NCBI RefSeq assembly: GCF_040954835.1
Contig: NC_090696.1
Location: forward strand, 78,057,722-78,121,721
Direction of reading: 5' to 3'
Source of the DNA: Lepisosteus oculatus
Lineage: Eukaryota > Chordata > Actinopteri > Semionotiformes > Lepisosteidae
Length of the DNA stretch: 64,000 bases
In this document: positions 49,401-61,100 of the stretch, one piece after another
Numbering within the stretch: the first letter of the stretch is position 1
Layout of the letters: each line of letters opens with the position of its first letter
Translations under genes and position numbers: made by a program
Notes under the pieces: generated by a model
The model's database searches: none
What the model was told of the DNA's origin: nothing
The model's input: only the letters and a program-made list of their open reading frames with translations

Positions 49401-50656
49401 AGCTTGCCTCTGCTTTACCATTGTTCCAGCGAGCCTCTCATCTTCAGGCTAATGGAAGAGGGAACAGGGTTGATGTAAAGGAGCTCCGATGTCCCGTCTG
49501 AAATGATCTATGTCACTGTGAGAATGCAGCAGACCTGCACTGCTGTGAACCCTGTATGAGTGCAATTCTAGACACACCATGTTTCTTTATTGGAAACTGT
49601 CCGTTCTACCTAGTCCTCAACAAATGCATCTGTTTGAAAACTTGGTTAAGGTCATTGTTGTGTTGGGTTCATAAACACTTATGTACATGCCTACGGTATG
49701 TTTCATTGGCTTGGAAACACAGAGAGTCTGGAGAACAGAACAATCAGTCATTTTTTCAATATTTTTCTTAGGTGTGCGATATTGTAACGATATTAAATTA
49801 AAGCCTAATTTGTCGGGAAGCCGATAAGTTAGAGACACCAATTAGCACTGGTGATAAAGAGCCCAGTTGGAACAGAAACCAGCAGACGCAGGCGTCCAAC
49901 AGGACCAGGATGAAGACCAGTGCTCCAGGTGGTCCACCTGTATACCAGTACAGGCAAGAATGTGCCTTTAAAAATCTAGAATCGGCAGGGGGCGTGTTCC
50001 TGCAGTGCACAGAGGGGTAGGAACGTTAAGACTGACCTGTCTTTAATTCCTGTCCAAAGCTTTTCTCCAGTAACTTTCCTGTCAGATTACTTGCGATGGG
50101 TTTTCTTGTTTCTGGAAGGATAACTTCATCAAGGGGTGTGTTGTAATTCCTGAAATCAAATAGCCGTAAGTAACAGAAACACTAAGGCACACTTCAGATG
50201 TGGGTCTGCCTATTTCATTGAACAGACAAAACATAGGATTTCGTCGGGTGTATTGAAAAGGACACTTTGTGCATAAATATAAAATTGTGTTACACCATTC
50301 ATGCTTAGAATGCCGCATTTTTAAATCGATTTTCCTGCATGTAGAACTATTTCAATATAAACATCCAATTGAATTGTTTTCACAGTTTCATTATGTGACA
50401 AAGGAATAACAGTGACGCATCCAGGGTTCAGAAAAAAAATCTATGTGCATGTACATAAAATCATGATAGGAGTATAATTAAGTTTCGGCACTGGAATTAA
50501 AACAGACAACAGCCTTTGTTAACCAGGATTAAATGATACAACACTCTCTTACTTTCTTAATTCCAATAAAGTAAAGAACAAACACAAGATACAAATTCTT
50601 AAGAACATACAACTTACCCCCCCTGTGCATCAGAAGCCATGTCTGTCCTCTTGACT
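46410..50656 (-). CDS. 5' exons of an unidentified coiled-coil protein gene
   Basis: Five - strand exons have good splice sites and compatible phases throughout. Exon 50656-50618 contains an ATG at 50640 in a fair context (GACATGG) and gives MASDAQG; its donor is GTAAGT. Exon 50149-50091 gives NYNTPLDEVILPETRKPIA. Exon 48352-48244 (109 bases) contains SPKQRLIDVLLSRRRAQRFD. Exon 47288-47218 gives QLEEARERLSRELQALRLQK. Exon 46518-46410 (109 bases) contains HDEAQSLQARVQRRAESLPG. Joins across the four introns complete GGG, AGG, AGG and GAG codons. The first two exons make a short polar N-terminus, then the protein becomes a charged helix with a heptad-like pattern. The bases before the ATG follow a good acceptor (GGTTTTTCTATCAG), so a non-coding first exon further upstream is likely, possibly in the CpG-rich patch at 53.5 kb. 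The gene lies between SPATA18 and USP46, on the USP46 strand. I cannot name it; the pattern resembles centrosomal or ciliary coiled-coil proteins only in a general way. Confidence 0.55.
47040..47225. repeat. GGGGCCCCTCTCTCTCACYG minisatellite
   Basis: Six to seven copies of a roughly 30-bp unit (CACTGCCTGTGTCAG followed by GGGGCCCCTCTCTCTC) run up to the donor side of the exon at 47218. Unit length varies slightly, which keeps all + frames open over this stretch. Confidence 0.85.
48485..48690 (-). mobile_element. Truncated CR1/L2-type LINE fragment
   Basis: The - strand gives KSEKRRHVFTQRMVGVWNKL, the same LINE ORF tail signature as elsewhere in the window. The fragment is interrupted by stops immediately afterwards and lies in the intron of the coiled-coil gene. 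Confidence 0.65.
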
Positions 50657-53509
50657 CTGATAGAAAAACCAGGCTGGAGCAAGAAATGAATTAAAATGAC
50701 AGCTCATTGTTTTCACAAACACCACTAAGCATTTTCAGCTCCGTGACCCTTCAAAAATATGTTTTATTGGGAAAAAATAGTAATTTTATGTTAAGATCAA
50801 GGATTTTGCTATTGAAAAATACAGAAAGGAAATGCAAGCTTGAGTTCTCATTTACCTATGTTATTATAAATGCCAGCAATGCAGGTAAGCAGTAACCACC
50901 AGTAAGGGGAAGTTTATGTGTTGCTGGGACACCAGAGACGGCCTGTTAACGAAGGAGACTTCCTCTGGGTCCTAGAGCCCCTGTTTCAGACACTTTGCTA
51001 CGATAGTGTGGGGTTTCCTGAACTGTGATGCTTTGAACGAAGAAGGCTTTCTCTCCGCTCAAACAACCTGGAGTCGAGAATCCTTTTTTGAAAATTGATC
51101 AAGCTCAACCACTGCATTATCCCCAACCTGTAAAAACAAAGGGAAACCAGCAGCTGTGGAGAGCAGACATCCTGAAGGACACGGCCTCAGGGAAGATCTC
51201 TGGCGCTCGCCCTCGCAAGGCCAGCGGACCCCAGCTCTGAGCTCACAGTTACACAGCCACACACGTCAGCAAGGTGACACAAGTGAACTTCCTGAGCGTT
51301 CTCAGCTCTTGAACGTGTTTCCTTTTAACATTTTGAAATTAACTTCCAACCTCCAACCTCCAACTTTCAGGCAGTTCTTAACGAACCTGCAGAACCGTCC
51401 CACTCCCATAGAGCCAGGCCGAAACATCATCCCATGCTTGGAAATGTATTGTCCTTGTTGTAGCAACGGAGCGGGCAATGTCTCATAAGACGTCTGAAGA
51501 GCCCAGTACAGGGTTCTGTGATGGGATAGTATATTCCAGTAACAAGCCATTGACAAAAGCTACACGAAGAGCCTCTTACTTATTAACCACGTTGGTGACT
51601 TTCGGAAATCTTTGCCGCGTTGGAGAAAAACGCTTCACACAGGCTGGGCAAGCGCAACACGAGAGGGGTCTGACCGACTGTCGGATTCGGTGTGTCTCTC
51701 AGCTCACACAGGCGGAGCTCTCTGTTCACAGCTGATTCTGACCTCCCAGCTGCCAGAGCCTCTAAGCAGGAGTGCAAATGGACACAGCGAAGGGGTCTGC
51801 TAACAAGACTGCTGTCCAAACGAAACCCATTTAGCACCACACAATGCTGGAAGCTGCAGACTGAAGACGGTATTTGTGCTTTAACATTAGAAACAGACAA
51901 AAAGAAACGCAGAACAACATTCTTTAAAATGCAGAAACCACATTTGCCACCAAATTGAAATTTGACACATTTCGAAGACTGCAGGTAAGGAGCCAAATGA
52001 ATGTGATAGCAGCAGACTCAAACGATAAAGACTTTATTGAAGAAAAACGTTTCAAGAACCAACAGGTCTTATACAATTAAAGCATATCACTTGTCTAGTA
52101 AAGTGCACTTCCTGTTTACACAGTTTTACAAAATGAGTTAAATTACCCCCCCACAACACACACTGCCATGATTACTGGTACTATTAACAGGTTCGTGCAG
52201 GAGTTTCTGGCCAGTGAGCGCACAATGGCTGCCCTGTTCAAACACCAGCGAGGAAATCGAAAGCCCAGCGGGACTGGGGGGTTCAGACAAGCGCTGTGAA
52301 GGGAGGAGGACATGAAAAAAGAGAAACTTGTCACACAGCCGTCAGTCTGACGGGGCACGAGCAGGGCACCCAGGGGAGACTTGCGTCCAGCTCACGCTTG
52401 GCAGCACACCGGGAAGTCCTGGAAATGAGCGAGGAAACTAGACCTCCTGGTGAAAATCCCACAAAAGCCCAGAGAGAACGTGCAAACTCCACACAGGAGG
52501 TGTCCTGTTCAGGGTCCTGAGAGGCGCAGGGGCAGGGGCAGGGGCAGCTCTGGCTGTGCTGCCCCTCTTTGTTGGCCAGACCTGGGTTTCTGTCAAGCAG
52601 AGAGCTGGACGGCCCCTCTGTGGTGCAAGACCAGAGAAATTCACTTCAAAAGACACTCTGCCTCACCTGGATCTGGGTTTCAATTCACTGCTCTAAACTA
52701 CAGTCAAACGCCGGCACCCTTAGGATCTATAACTGGAAATCTCCGGAGCTAAATGCAGAGGAACTAACAGATGCCAAACATTATTTTATTTTTGAGAAAA
52801 CAATTGTCGCAGAGCTATGTTGCTTTAAAAAAAACAGATATAAACAATTTGATCATTCCGTTTTCATCTGACTTCAACCCCGAATATCAAATGGGTAAAG
52901 AAATTTGTTTAACATCAAATAACAAAACCTACCAAAACAATAATACAGGTTTGAAGACTCTGCATTAAGTGCCATGCAAAATATTTTCAGAGACCTCAGG
53001 ATATTCTTCACCAGGACATTTCCATGGCTTATTAGGTTTTGGCACATTTTTAAAAAAATATTTGTTGAGTTTGAAAAAGTACACTGCTTCAGTTCCAAAA
53101 ACGAAGCAGTTATTCCTGGTACTGTTATGTCAGAAGGTGCTATTGTACAAGGACACAGCTATAACAAGGACATCAGGATAGCGACCCTAGACAGCAGGTA
53201 GTTTTCTAAAGTGTTGAGTAGTTAGTATCTAAAATTTTAGAAACTGGGAACTGAAAGTACAAAGAAGCCCCTTCTGTGATTCTATCACCACAGAACCTGT
53301 CGGCTCCTCTGGAAACGCAGAAGGGTTGAATAAAACCCCCCTCTTCTAAAACACCTGTAAATTCTTGGTGGGGATTCTGCAAGAGCCTTTGACCAAGTTC
53401 CAGCGACAGGACAGTTTTTACATTTCTTGCAGCTCATGGGTTTATTGGCATGATTACTTTGAAAAATTCTGCACAGCAGCATCTCACCAAATGCATTTCA
53501 GCCGGCAGT
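50657..53509. other. Upstream region of the coiled-coil gene, no confirmed exon
   Basis: One small candidate is at 51129-51061 on the - strand: a strong acceptor (TTTGTTTTTACAG) before VGDNAVVELDQFSKKDSRLQ. Its donor is poor (GTTGTT) and its end phase does not fit the exon at 50656, so it is not included in the gene model. The rest is A/T-rich sequence and short repeats. Confidence 0.35.
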
Positions 53510-53690
53510 TAGGATGAGGTACGAAACAGCCCCGCGCCCCGCGCCCCGCTGTGCTGCTGTGCTGTGCCGCACCTCGGCCTCTCGGACGGACTGGCTTCAC
53601 CGCTGGAGACGCCAGTCCCCTGGGCGCCGCGGAGACAGGGAGCCCCACGTGTTTCAGGCGCAGAGCCTCGTCACTCAGCACAGGGTCTAC
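53510..53690. promoter_or_regulatory. CpG-rich patch, possible promoter of the coiled-coil gene
   Basis: The segment around CCCCGCGCCCCGCGCCCCGC and GGGCGCCGCGGAGACAGGG is the most CpG-rich part of the 50-57 kb region. It lies 2.9 kb upstream of the proposed ATG at 50640 on the - strand, where a non-coding first exon is expected. A possible donor on the - strand is TTTC/GTACCT near 53523. Confidence 0.3.
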
Positions 53691-54304
53691 GGATGAGGGA
53701 GCCGATGTCCATGAAAGCCATCACCATCCCAGACGGAAAACCACTGGCGCTGATGCCAGGTGGCCACCACAGAGCCAGGTCGTGCCTCCAGCACCACGGC
53801 ACACCGTCGACCGCGAAAACCGATTCATGACACAGGAGTGATCTCCTAACGGCTAACGAGGAATGTGGCTTAAAGGAAGAAATCTCCGTTCTGTGTCACA
53901 GACAGGTGAGTCTCCTTCTCTGCTTCTTCCAAGCTTTCTTGCCGTTAATGTCTTAAATATTCTAGTGCATCATATCTACTTTCAGTGGCGGCAGACAGTC
54001 ACGAGCGACAATCTTTATCCCTCTCGCCAACAGCAAAGAAGCCTTTCTGGACATTGTGCTTCGAGAGCTGTGAATTCATTCCTACCCTGAGCCCCAGCAC
54101 AGGGCTGTAACTCACTCAGCTGAGACCACGCGTTCAGCACGGAGAAAGTGCACAGAATCCAAAATGCATATTTCTGAATTTAAGAAAATATAAATAAAAG
54201 TTTGCTGTGGAGTATAAATCGAGGCACACCTGTAGGAGTTTACATTACTGGCACCAGAATAAAAAAAGCCTTAGAATCTCTTGATGACCTGACCATCTCA
54301 ACTA

Positions 54305-54472
54305 CACAGAAAAAGGTAGAGGTTTATTCCATGCTGAAAGGAAGAGAAAAGAAACACGACATTTTGGCTGTGTCGCTTTTTCAGGATTCACACCTGTAGA
54401 AGGCTTCACAGCTGAGACGTTACGTTTCTTTTTTTTTTCATCGTGGAATAAACCTCTACCTTTGCAGCCTTA
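54305..54472 (+). repeat. Fold-back element copy 4
   Basis: Both arms are present: GTAGAGGTTTATTCCATGCT at the left and CGTGGAATAAACCTCTACCT at the right, a near-perfect inverted pair at the ends. The interior GAAACACGACATTTTGGCTG and CAGCTGAGACGTTACGTTTC pair less well. Confidence 0.75.
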
Positions 54473-55637
54473 CGCTTTGTCAACTATCTCAACAAGACCA
54501 ACAGAACAGATAGACAGCAGCTTGTTCAAGACCAAGACCTGTAGAAAATGAGGAAATACCCCTCTAACTGCACATAGCTGTATCTATATCCTTACTGCAA
54601 CGCTGCCAAAGAACACAGCAGCAGTTAGTGTCTTCCTATGGTCAGATTATATCAGTGCCTCATTATTTTCACACACATTATGCGGTCAGCACCATTGTTT
54701 TGTTGATTGAAGACAGACAAGTTCGCAATGAGATCTAGTACCAGACTCGCCCAGCCTTGATAGACTCCCCGATTTTCCCCCGTGTTCCCCAGCTCTTCGA
54801 CAATTCACTTAACAGACAATGGTACCTAAATCAATAACTATAACAAAAACATTTACCAACTCTTGTCTAAGGTGCATAGGTTGATAACTTTTTAAAGAGC
54901 GATCAGATACACGATCACTATGATTTGTAACTCTGGTCTCCAGAGTGAAGCTGGAACAAACAAGCTTTCAGTTAAGAAGCACCGCAGAAGCAGGGTCCTA
55001 CAACCCCACTTCGGAGAAACATTAGGTCTGATCATCTCTTGAAATGGTGAAAAACATAAAAAGTTGGAATAATGCTGCATGTTCAATTTTCAGTTCATTT
55101 CCATTTTCCTTTAAAAATATGAACATTTTTTATACATAAGTATTAATCAGTTAAAATCGTTTTTCAGTACCACATGAATCACATGGTCTCCTTCCGTTAT
55201 TGCGGACTAAGATTCAGCTGGCTCCGGAGCGCACAGGGATGGGCTGCTGTGCTCCGGCTCAAGATGCCAGGGGGATACGCGTCTCCCTGCCGCACCTCCA
55301 CACAAGGAGAGTTTGTCAAACTCTTGGAGCGAACTCCGAATAAAAAACGTCCTGCGCCTCAGCAATCAATCTCAGGGCCTGGAGTTGAACATAACACCCC
55401 CCCCAATCTCAAATTCCATGCGCACTTCTTAGACATTTTGCGGTCTGGATGAAATAAGTAGTTATGTTCTCTTCTAGGTTTCATAATCTTTCCAAAAAAG
55501 TAGATTGCATGACTGCAGACATGCTGTACCAGGAAACTGGGAGGAGTGCTAGATTTTCATGGCACCTGTGCCTGAACCTGCATCTTCATACTCTATGATC
55601 ACGGACATGTTGGACAGGATGAAGGCTGTCCTTCACT

Positions 55638-55770
55638 ATGGAACAAGTAATAGGTTTATTCCATGATGAAAAGAGAAGAAAAGAAACACAACGTTTCGGC
55701 AGTGGAGCCTTCTCCAGGTGTCTCTTCTCTTCTCAGCAGGAATAAACCTGTACTTGTCCCTTTGCAGCCT
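55638..55770 (+). repeat. Fold-back element copy 5
   Basis: The left arm GGAACAAGTAATAGGTTTAT, GAAACACAACGTTTCGGCAG and the right arm TCTCTTCTCTTCTCAGCAGG, AATAAACCTGTACTTGTCCC are recognisable; the centre of the element is deleted compared with copies 2 and 4. Confidence 0.7.
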
Positions 55771-56519
55771 AAGCCTGCTGACACAGCTGCCTACTTGAGC
55801 TCCTTCTGTCCTTTACTAATTCCATTGCCTCCAGTGAGGCACCAGTGCGCTGCTGCTGGCACCTCACTGGGAGCAAAGGGCCAGTCATGGAGATTCCAGG
55901 GGGAGACCGGAGGCGACGGAGCGAGATGCACAATCGACAGCAGTGGAGACAATGCCTGGCCTTGCCTTACTGGACTGTACCGAGACGCTGTGACTCAGGT
56001 GTGTCCATTACACCTCCAGCCCACGGAGCGGACCTGGCAGACACTAACATTCGTGGTGCAAGTGGTCTGACACACAGAAGGCAGCTGCTGAAATGAAACG
56101 CCAGTGTCAGTGGACAGTGTAGAAAACTCACGGGCGTGTGGTCGAACTCAGGAGCTCAGGAGCCAGGGTGCAGCTCTGGGGGAGACATCAGTGTGTCTCA
56201 CGCCCACGAGGGGTACTGCGGCCTGACTCCACACAGCTGACTTTCTCAGCCTCGTACGGGGAAAAATAAGCAGCTCTGTCTTGATATTCCCCAAAACACT
56301 ACTGGTGGGGGAGGTGTGCCAGCACTCGTTACCTCCCGGTGACGAACACCCCTGCTCTGAGTCCTGACACAGTGACCCGGCGCAGGGATTCCATCCACAG
56401 CAGGAACCAGAACTCCCCTGATCCGCTTCGTCCAGAGCCCTGGGCTCGGGCATCGCCAGCTGATCAGCACACGGCCATTGGATCCAAAAACAACAACAGA
56501 AAAATCTGCTCAAAAACCT

Positions 56520-58149
56520 GACGTGTGGATTTTACACACTTCTTTCACTTGTCTCTATCACATGTACATTATAAGCAGGGCTTTCACTTTTCAGTGTTTA
56601 TCGTCAAAACACCGACCTGATTATTTCCGAGTTCTGACTTCAGACAGATAACATACTTCCACTGAGAGTAAAGCTTTCTTTTCCACTTTAGCATTTAGAG
56701 TCTCCTCTCATCTAGCCACCAGTCATACATTTTTTTCCCTAAAACAGTTCCTGGAAGAAGCAGATTTGAATAATCTGAAGAATAACAGTGTTCCAGCGGC
56801 TCAGCTGCTCGGCTCCCTAATTAGCGCTAAATGTTCTCTGTTTCTCCACATGATACAGCACACTAGTACTGCTGCCCGCTTATTAGCTTTCTATAGAGAA
56901 CATGCTGTGATCCCAGGGGTTTGTGCATCTTCCTCACAGTGTACTGTCTACTTGATCAAAAAGTAAAGCTTTAAAACAACCAGTCATTTATTGTGTATAT
57001 GAGGGTTGGTTTAAAAAATTGCGGCTTGTACAGTAGATACACCTTCTCCCTGGTATTTGCTCTGTGATTCCTGATGCATTATCAATGTTTAATGTTCTCA
57101 ATGAAAGCCTTAATTATAAATTGCTACTACAACAATGCTGCCTGGTGCTTCTAAGATTGGATCTGGAGCTTTCTGAGCCAGCAGCACACGTCTGTCATGA
57201 TTCTCTGGGCCATGCGTGTCTGGAAACGGGACATCTGCAGCTACTGCACTGTAACTCAAGTCCTCCACCACTGTGTGCAAAGGTCTCTTTCAGCGTATTT
57301 GCAGTGAAGCTCAGTCCCTAACAAAGGGACGGCTGAGGTCTGATTATTTCACGTCACAAGGTTATTTTGTCTTTTAAACCTCCTAACTCTGACCTGAAAC
57401 AAGCTTTGCCGAGTCAGAACTGTTGGAAAGCACTGCTGTTTTCCAGTTTTGCATTCTGTTGTCAGGCGCTCAGGAAAAATACGGGGCTGGGATGGTCCCT
57501 CGTTTCTCAGACACAGGACAGGCCCCCTCAGCCTCTTTCCACAAAGACATGGACATACCCCGACCTCTCTGAAGCCCACCCTTTAAATCTGAGCTCCCCA
57601 TCAATAACAATGACAGCAACAGAGCTAAATGAATGAAAATAAGTTGTTTTCAAGTGCAGGATCAAACAGAAGGCAGTCTTGCACGTACATCCAGTCCTAC
57701 ACTGTGGAACCGGGCCTACATTACCCATCATTTGGGGTGACAGTGTGACTGCCGCGGTTCTGCGCGGGCTTGTGCCCTCGCCGCTCCACAACAAGCTCCT
57801 CATCCAGCAAACACCTGGAGCGCGACCCCGGCTCTCTGGCGTAACACAACAGGGAACCAGCCGAGTGAGCTAAAGGAGACCTCCCCCAGCGCAGGCGGCT
57901 GAGGTCCCTGCTACGCGCAGGGAGGGCGATGACGACACTGTGTCCTAACTAGCTCTGCTACACCAGGTTGATTTTGTATCTGCGCAGGCGACACGCGCTC
58001 AGGGCACCTTCACTGAAGAGATCGCTGGGTTCCCGGGGTTCCCAGAGGTGCGGAGAGTGACCCCTATGTGTAAAACCCAACTGCAAACTCCCTCCCGACA
58101 CACAGTCCTCCCCTGAAGACGGTCAGTCAGCTCTTCCGGCTCCGCTGCG
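56520..58149 (-). other. Probable USP46 3' UTR and downstream flank
   Basis: USP46 has a long 3' UTR in mammals, so the sequence below the stop at 58150 is probably transcribed on the - strand. The part from 56.65 to 57.15 kb is A/T-rich and of high complexity, as in conserved 3' UTRs. The part from 57.73 to 58.05 kb is moderately CpG-rich. Open frames here show no splice-consistent structure. The 3' limit is not visible. Confidence 0.4.
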
Positions 58150-61100
58150 TCATTCTCTCGATTGGTAAAACAAAATATATCCAGACTCAGAGTTTTTGGA
58201 AATGTCAGAGGTTAAACCGTAAAACTCCTCAATGGCCTGGGCATCAATCTTCTGTGTATGAGAAAAAGAAAAACACACCGTGAGGGGTCGTTGCTGACTG
58301 ATATTGATTGTTAGGACTGACATTTTATGGCAGTGTTAAAACTACCCTGGACCACTGCAACATAATCACATCTGGCAGAAAGGGCCTGGAAGGGAGTGTA
58401 ATAGCAGCAGCCTGCCACTAGAGGCCGATAAAGTCCTCTGTCATTTGTAAATAGACACACTGGGTGATAACTGGTTAATTAATGAGACTGTTAGTGGTGG
58501 CACCGTGACCATCACCAGGAAAAGTGGAGTGAAAATGGATGGATGGATGGATGTTGGTGGTTGGTCATTCCATATTCTCACATGAGGTTAACTAGAGGCA
58601 TGCCTGGTATACAAAGGGGCTCACAGTGTTAGCTGGGTGTCTGACAGCAGTCTGGGGAGCCTTGTCTGCTGTAAAGACCAGCACGATCTCTGAAACACAG
58701 CCCCCTGCACATCTGCTGCCATTGTGCGTTTTCATGTGTTCACGTCACTGGAGCCACTCTGTACAAGGGTGGGGGTGTAACACCTGCAGGGCAGCACACT
58801 CAAATCTGCAGAATCCCGGCTGGTCAGCAAAGTCCAGGCGCCTGCAGGCATGTGGAGCACGGGGCAGGGCTGCCTGTGACGTGTTAAGCAATGATTGGCT
58901 TGGAGGTGGGCGGGACAGTGGAGTCCGCCCACACTTCCTTATTTTCCCCTGGTGCAGTCACTGTGCTTCACAACGACGTCTTGTACTGACCTCCACAATG
59001 TCGTCGTCGAACAGAAGCCAGAAGCCATGACTTTTCACAATGGTGATGTAGTGTCCTCTGTTAGGGCCGCTGCAAAATAACGAGTAACGCACAGCTTTTA
59101 AACTCCCTGTAACCCTTAGCAGACTCTATCCCAACAGCAGGACAAGCACAGCTTAAAACAAAATCACAGTTTCTTTGCAAAACTTATATTGACTTATTTA
59201 CACTGCACGTTAGTGAGCATTCGACTGGTTACTATTAGCTAATGACGGAGGATCTCATCCAGCCATTTCTTGAAGGACATGCGATGGCTTCTGCCCCATG
59301 GCTGGGCAGCTCGTCAGATACTCCCACAACCCTCTGGGTCAAGAGCTGCCTCCTGTTCTGAATTCCACAGAGTTCCCACTGGTGTCCCCTGGTTTGTGTT
59401 TCTCTTTTCATTCTGAAGACATCTGCTGCCCTGATAAAGGGATGCCTTTCATGCTCCTGAACACCTGTCCCCTCAGTCTTCTGTGTACAAGACTAGCAGG
59501 GTTCAGCTCCTTCACCCCCTCAAGCCCCAGACTGTGTCCGGCTGCCCTTCTCTGGTCTGATTCCTGAGCAGCAGTATCTTTTCAGTAATGTGATGACTAA
59601 AATTGTACACATATTCTAAATGAGGCCTGAAAAACATTACCCAATTTTAACATAAGATTGTTTGATCTGAATTCAACACTTTTGACTATACGGTGTAATG
59701 TTTAATTTTTTTACCCACATTGTCTGGAAGATGCAAGAGATGAGTCATCTCTTTTCAAAGTTAGCTTCCCCAGAATCTACATCACTGATATAATGTAGGG
59801 CGAGCAGTGGTCCCGATACAGGTCCCTGTGGTACTCCACTCATTACATCACCCCGATCTGCACAGCTACCCCACTCTGTACCTTAGTGACCTATTTATCA
59901 ACCAGTTCTCAGTCCAACTACACACATTTCCCTGAATGCCTTCCACCTGCAATTTGATTTTTTTAAGGAATTTTATCAAAAGCCTTCTAAAGATCTAAAT
60001 ACACCTCTCATCTTCTCTGGATGTCCGTTACTGCTGCTGCTTGTTCAAAGAACTCTAAGAAGCTGATTAGGCAAGATCTACCCATTCTGAATCCATGTTG
60101 GTGAGTCCCTAGGATGTTATTTTCACATATGTGATCCTCCAGTTTAGCTCCAATAATGCTTTCCATAATCTTACATGTAACAGAATTTTATATCTTATAG
60201 AATTATTGACTTATTGATAACTTGGGTTGGTTTTGTTACCCTTCTGACAGATGAATACTGCATATCTGTCTTGAGTGGCTGTTAGAGCAAAACATATTCA
60301 GACTATAATGATATTTTGTAAAGGGGGAAACAGGCGTTTTCCCAAGGGCTTTCGTTTTCTGTTGCATAAAGGAGTATTTACATTCATTACCAGACGTTTG
60401 TGCTGCAGTGCTGGTTTTAGGTTGCATGGGATATCAACTATCTGTGCCATCTAGTGAATTCCTCCAAAACATCAAACTGAAATTAAATACTGTTTTGCAT
60501 TTATGTTTCTGCACGGGGATCACACCCCTGGGCTGTATCGCCAAGTTCAATATATGCAGATCCTGGCAGTAATTGTGCTTTGTGCCCATATAAGGATTTT
60601 CTTCATCAGTATGTAACCTGAATGTCAGACCTGGGAAAGGCTTTAATGGGGAAACGAACCCTCTGATGAACTCATGAGAGCTCAGATTTGCAGAACATTC
60701 AACCCAGACACCCGGAGCCAAAACACATTCTTGACAAGAGCGTTGGACTTGGCTGCACACTAGGAACAGCAGGAAACGAAGTCTACAAACCTTGCACTGT
60801 AATTTAAGAAAAAATGTATAAACACCCCATAAGGTATAACCTACAAGGTTCTTAGATCTCTGGAACTGAAATGCTTTTGCCATTGTAACAACTTTATTTT
60901 AAAGTAACAACTTACTGTAAAACTGTTTGGGACGCCACCTATGGAGATGCTATAGAAAATAAAGTTGTATTATTATTTTTTTTCTTCTGTCAATAACTCT
61001 TGTCAATTGCTCTAATTAAGGAGCAATTACTTTATAGGCATTCATCAAAATTTCCCTGAAGTATGATTCTGGTTATATTGGTATAAAAAGGACAACGGAG

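Noticed and set aside
51061..51129. Candidate - strand exon VGDNAVVELDQFSKKDSRLQ
   Set aside because: The acceptor is strong, but the donor is weak and the end phase does not match the exon at 50656.
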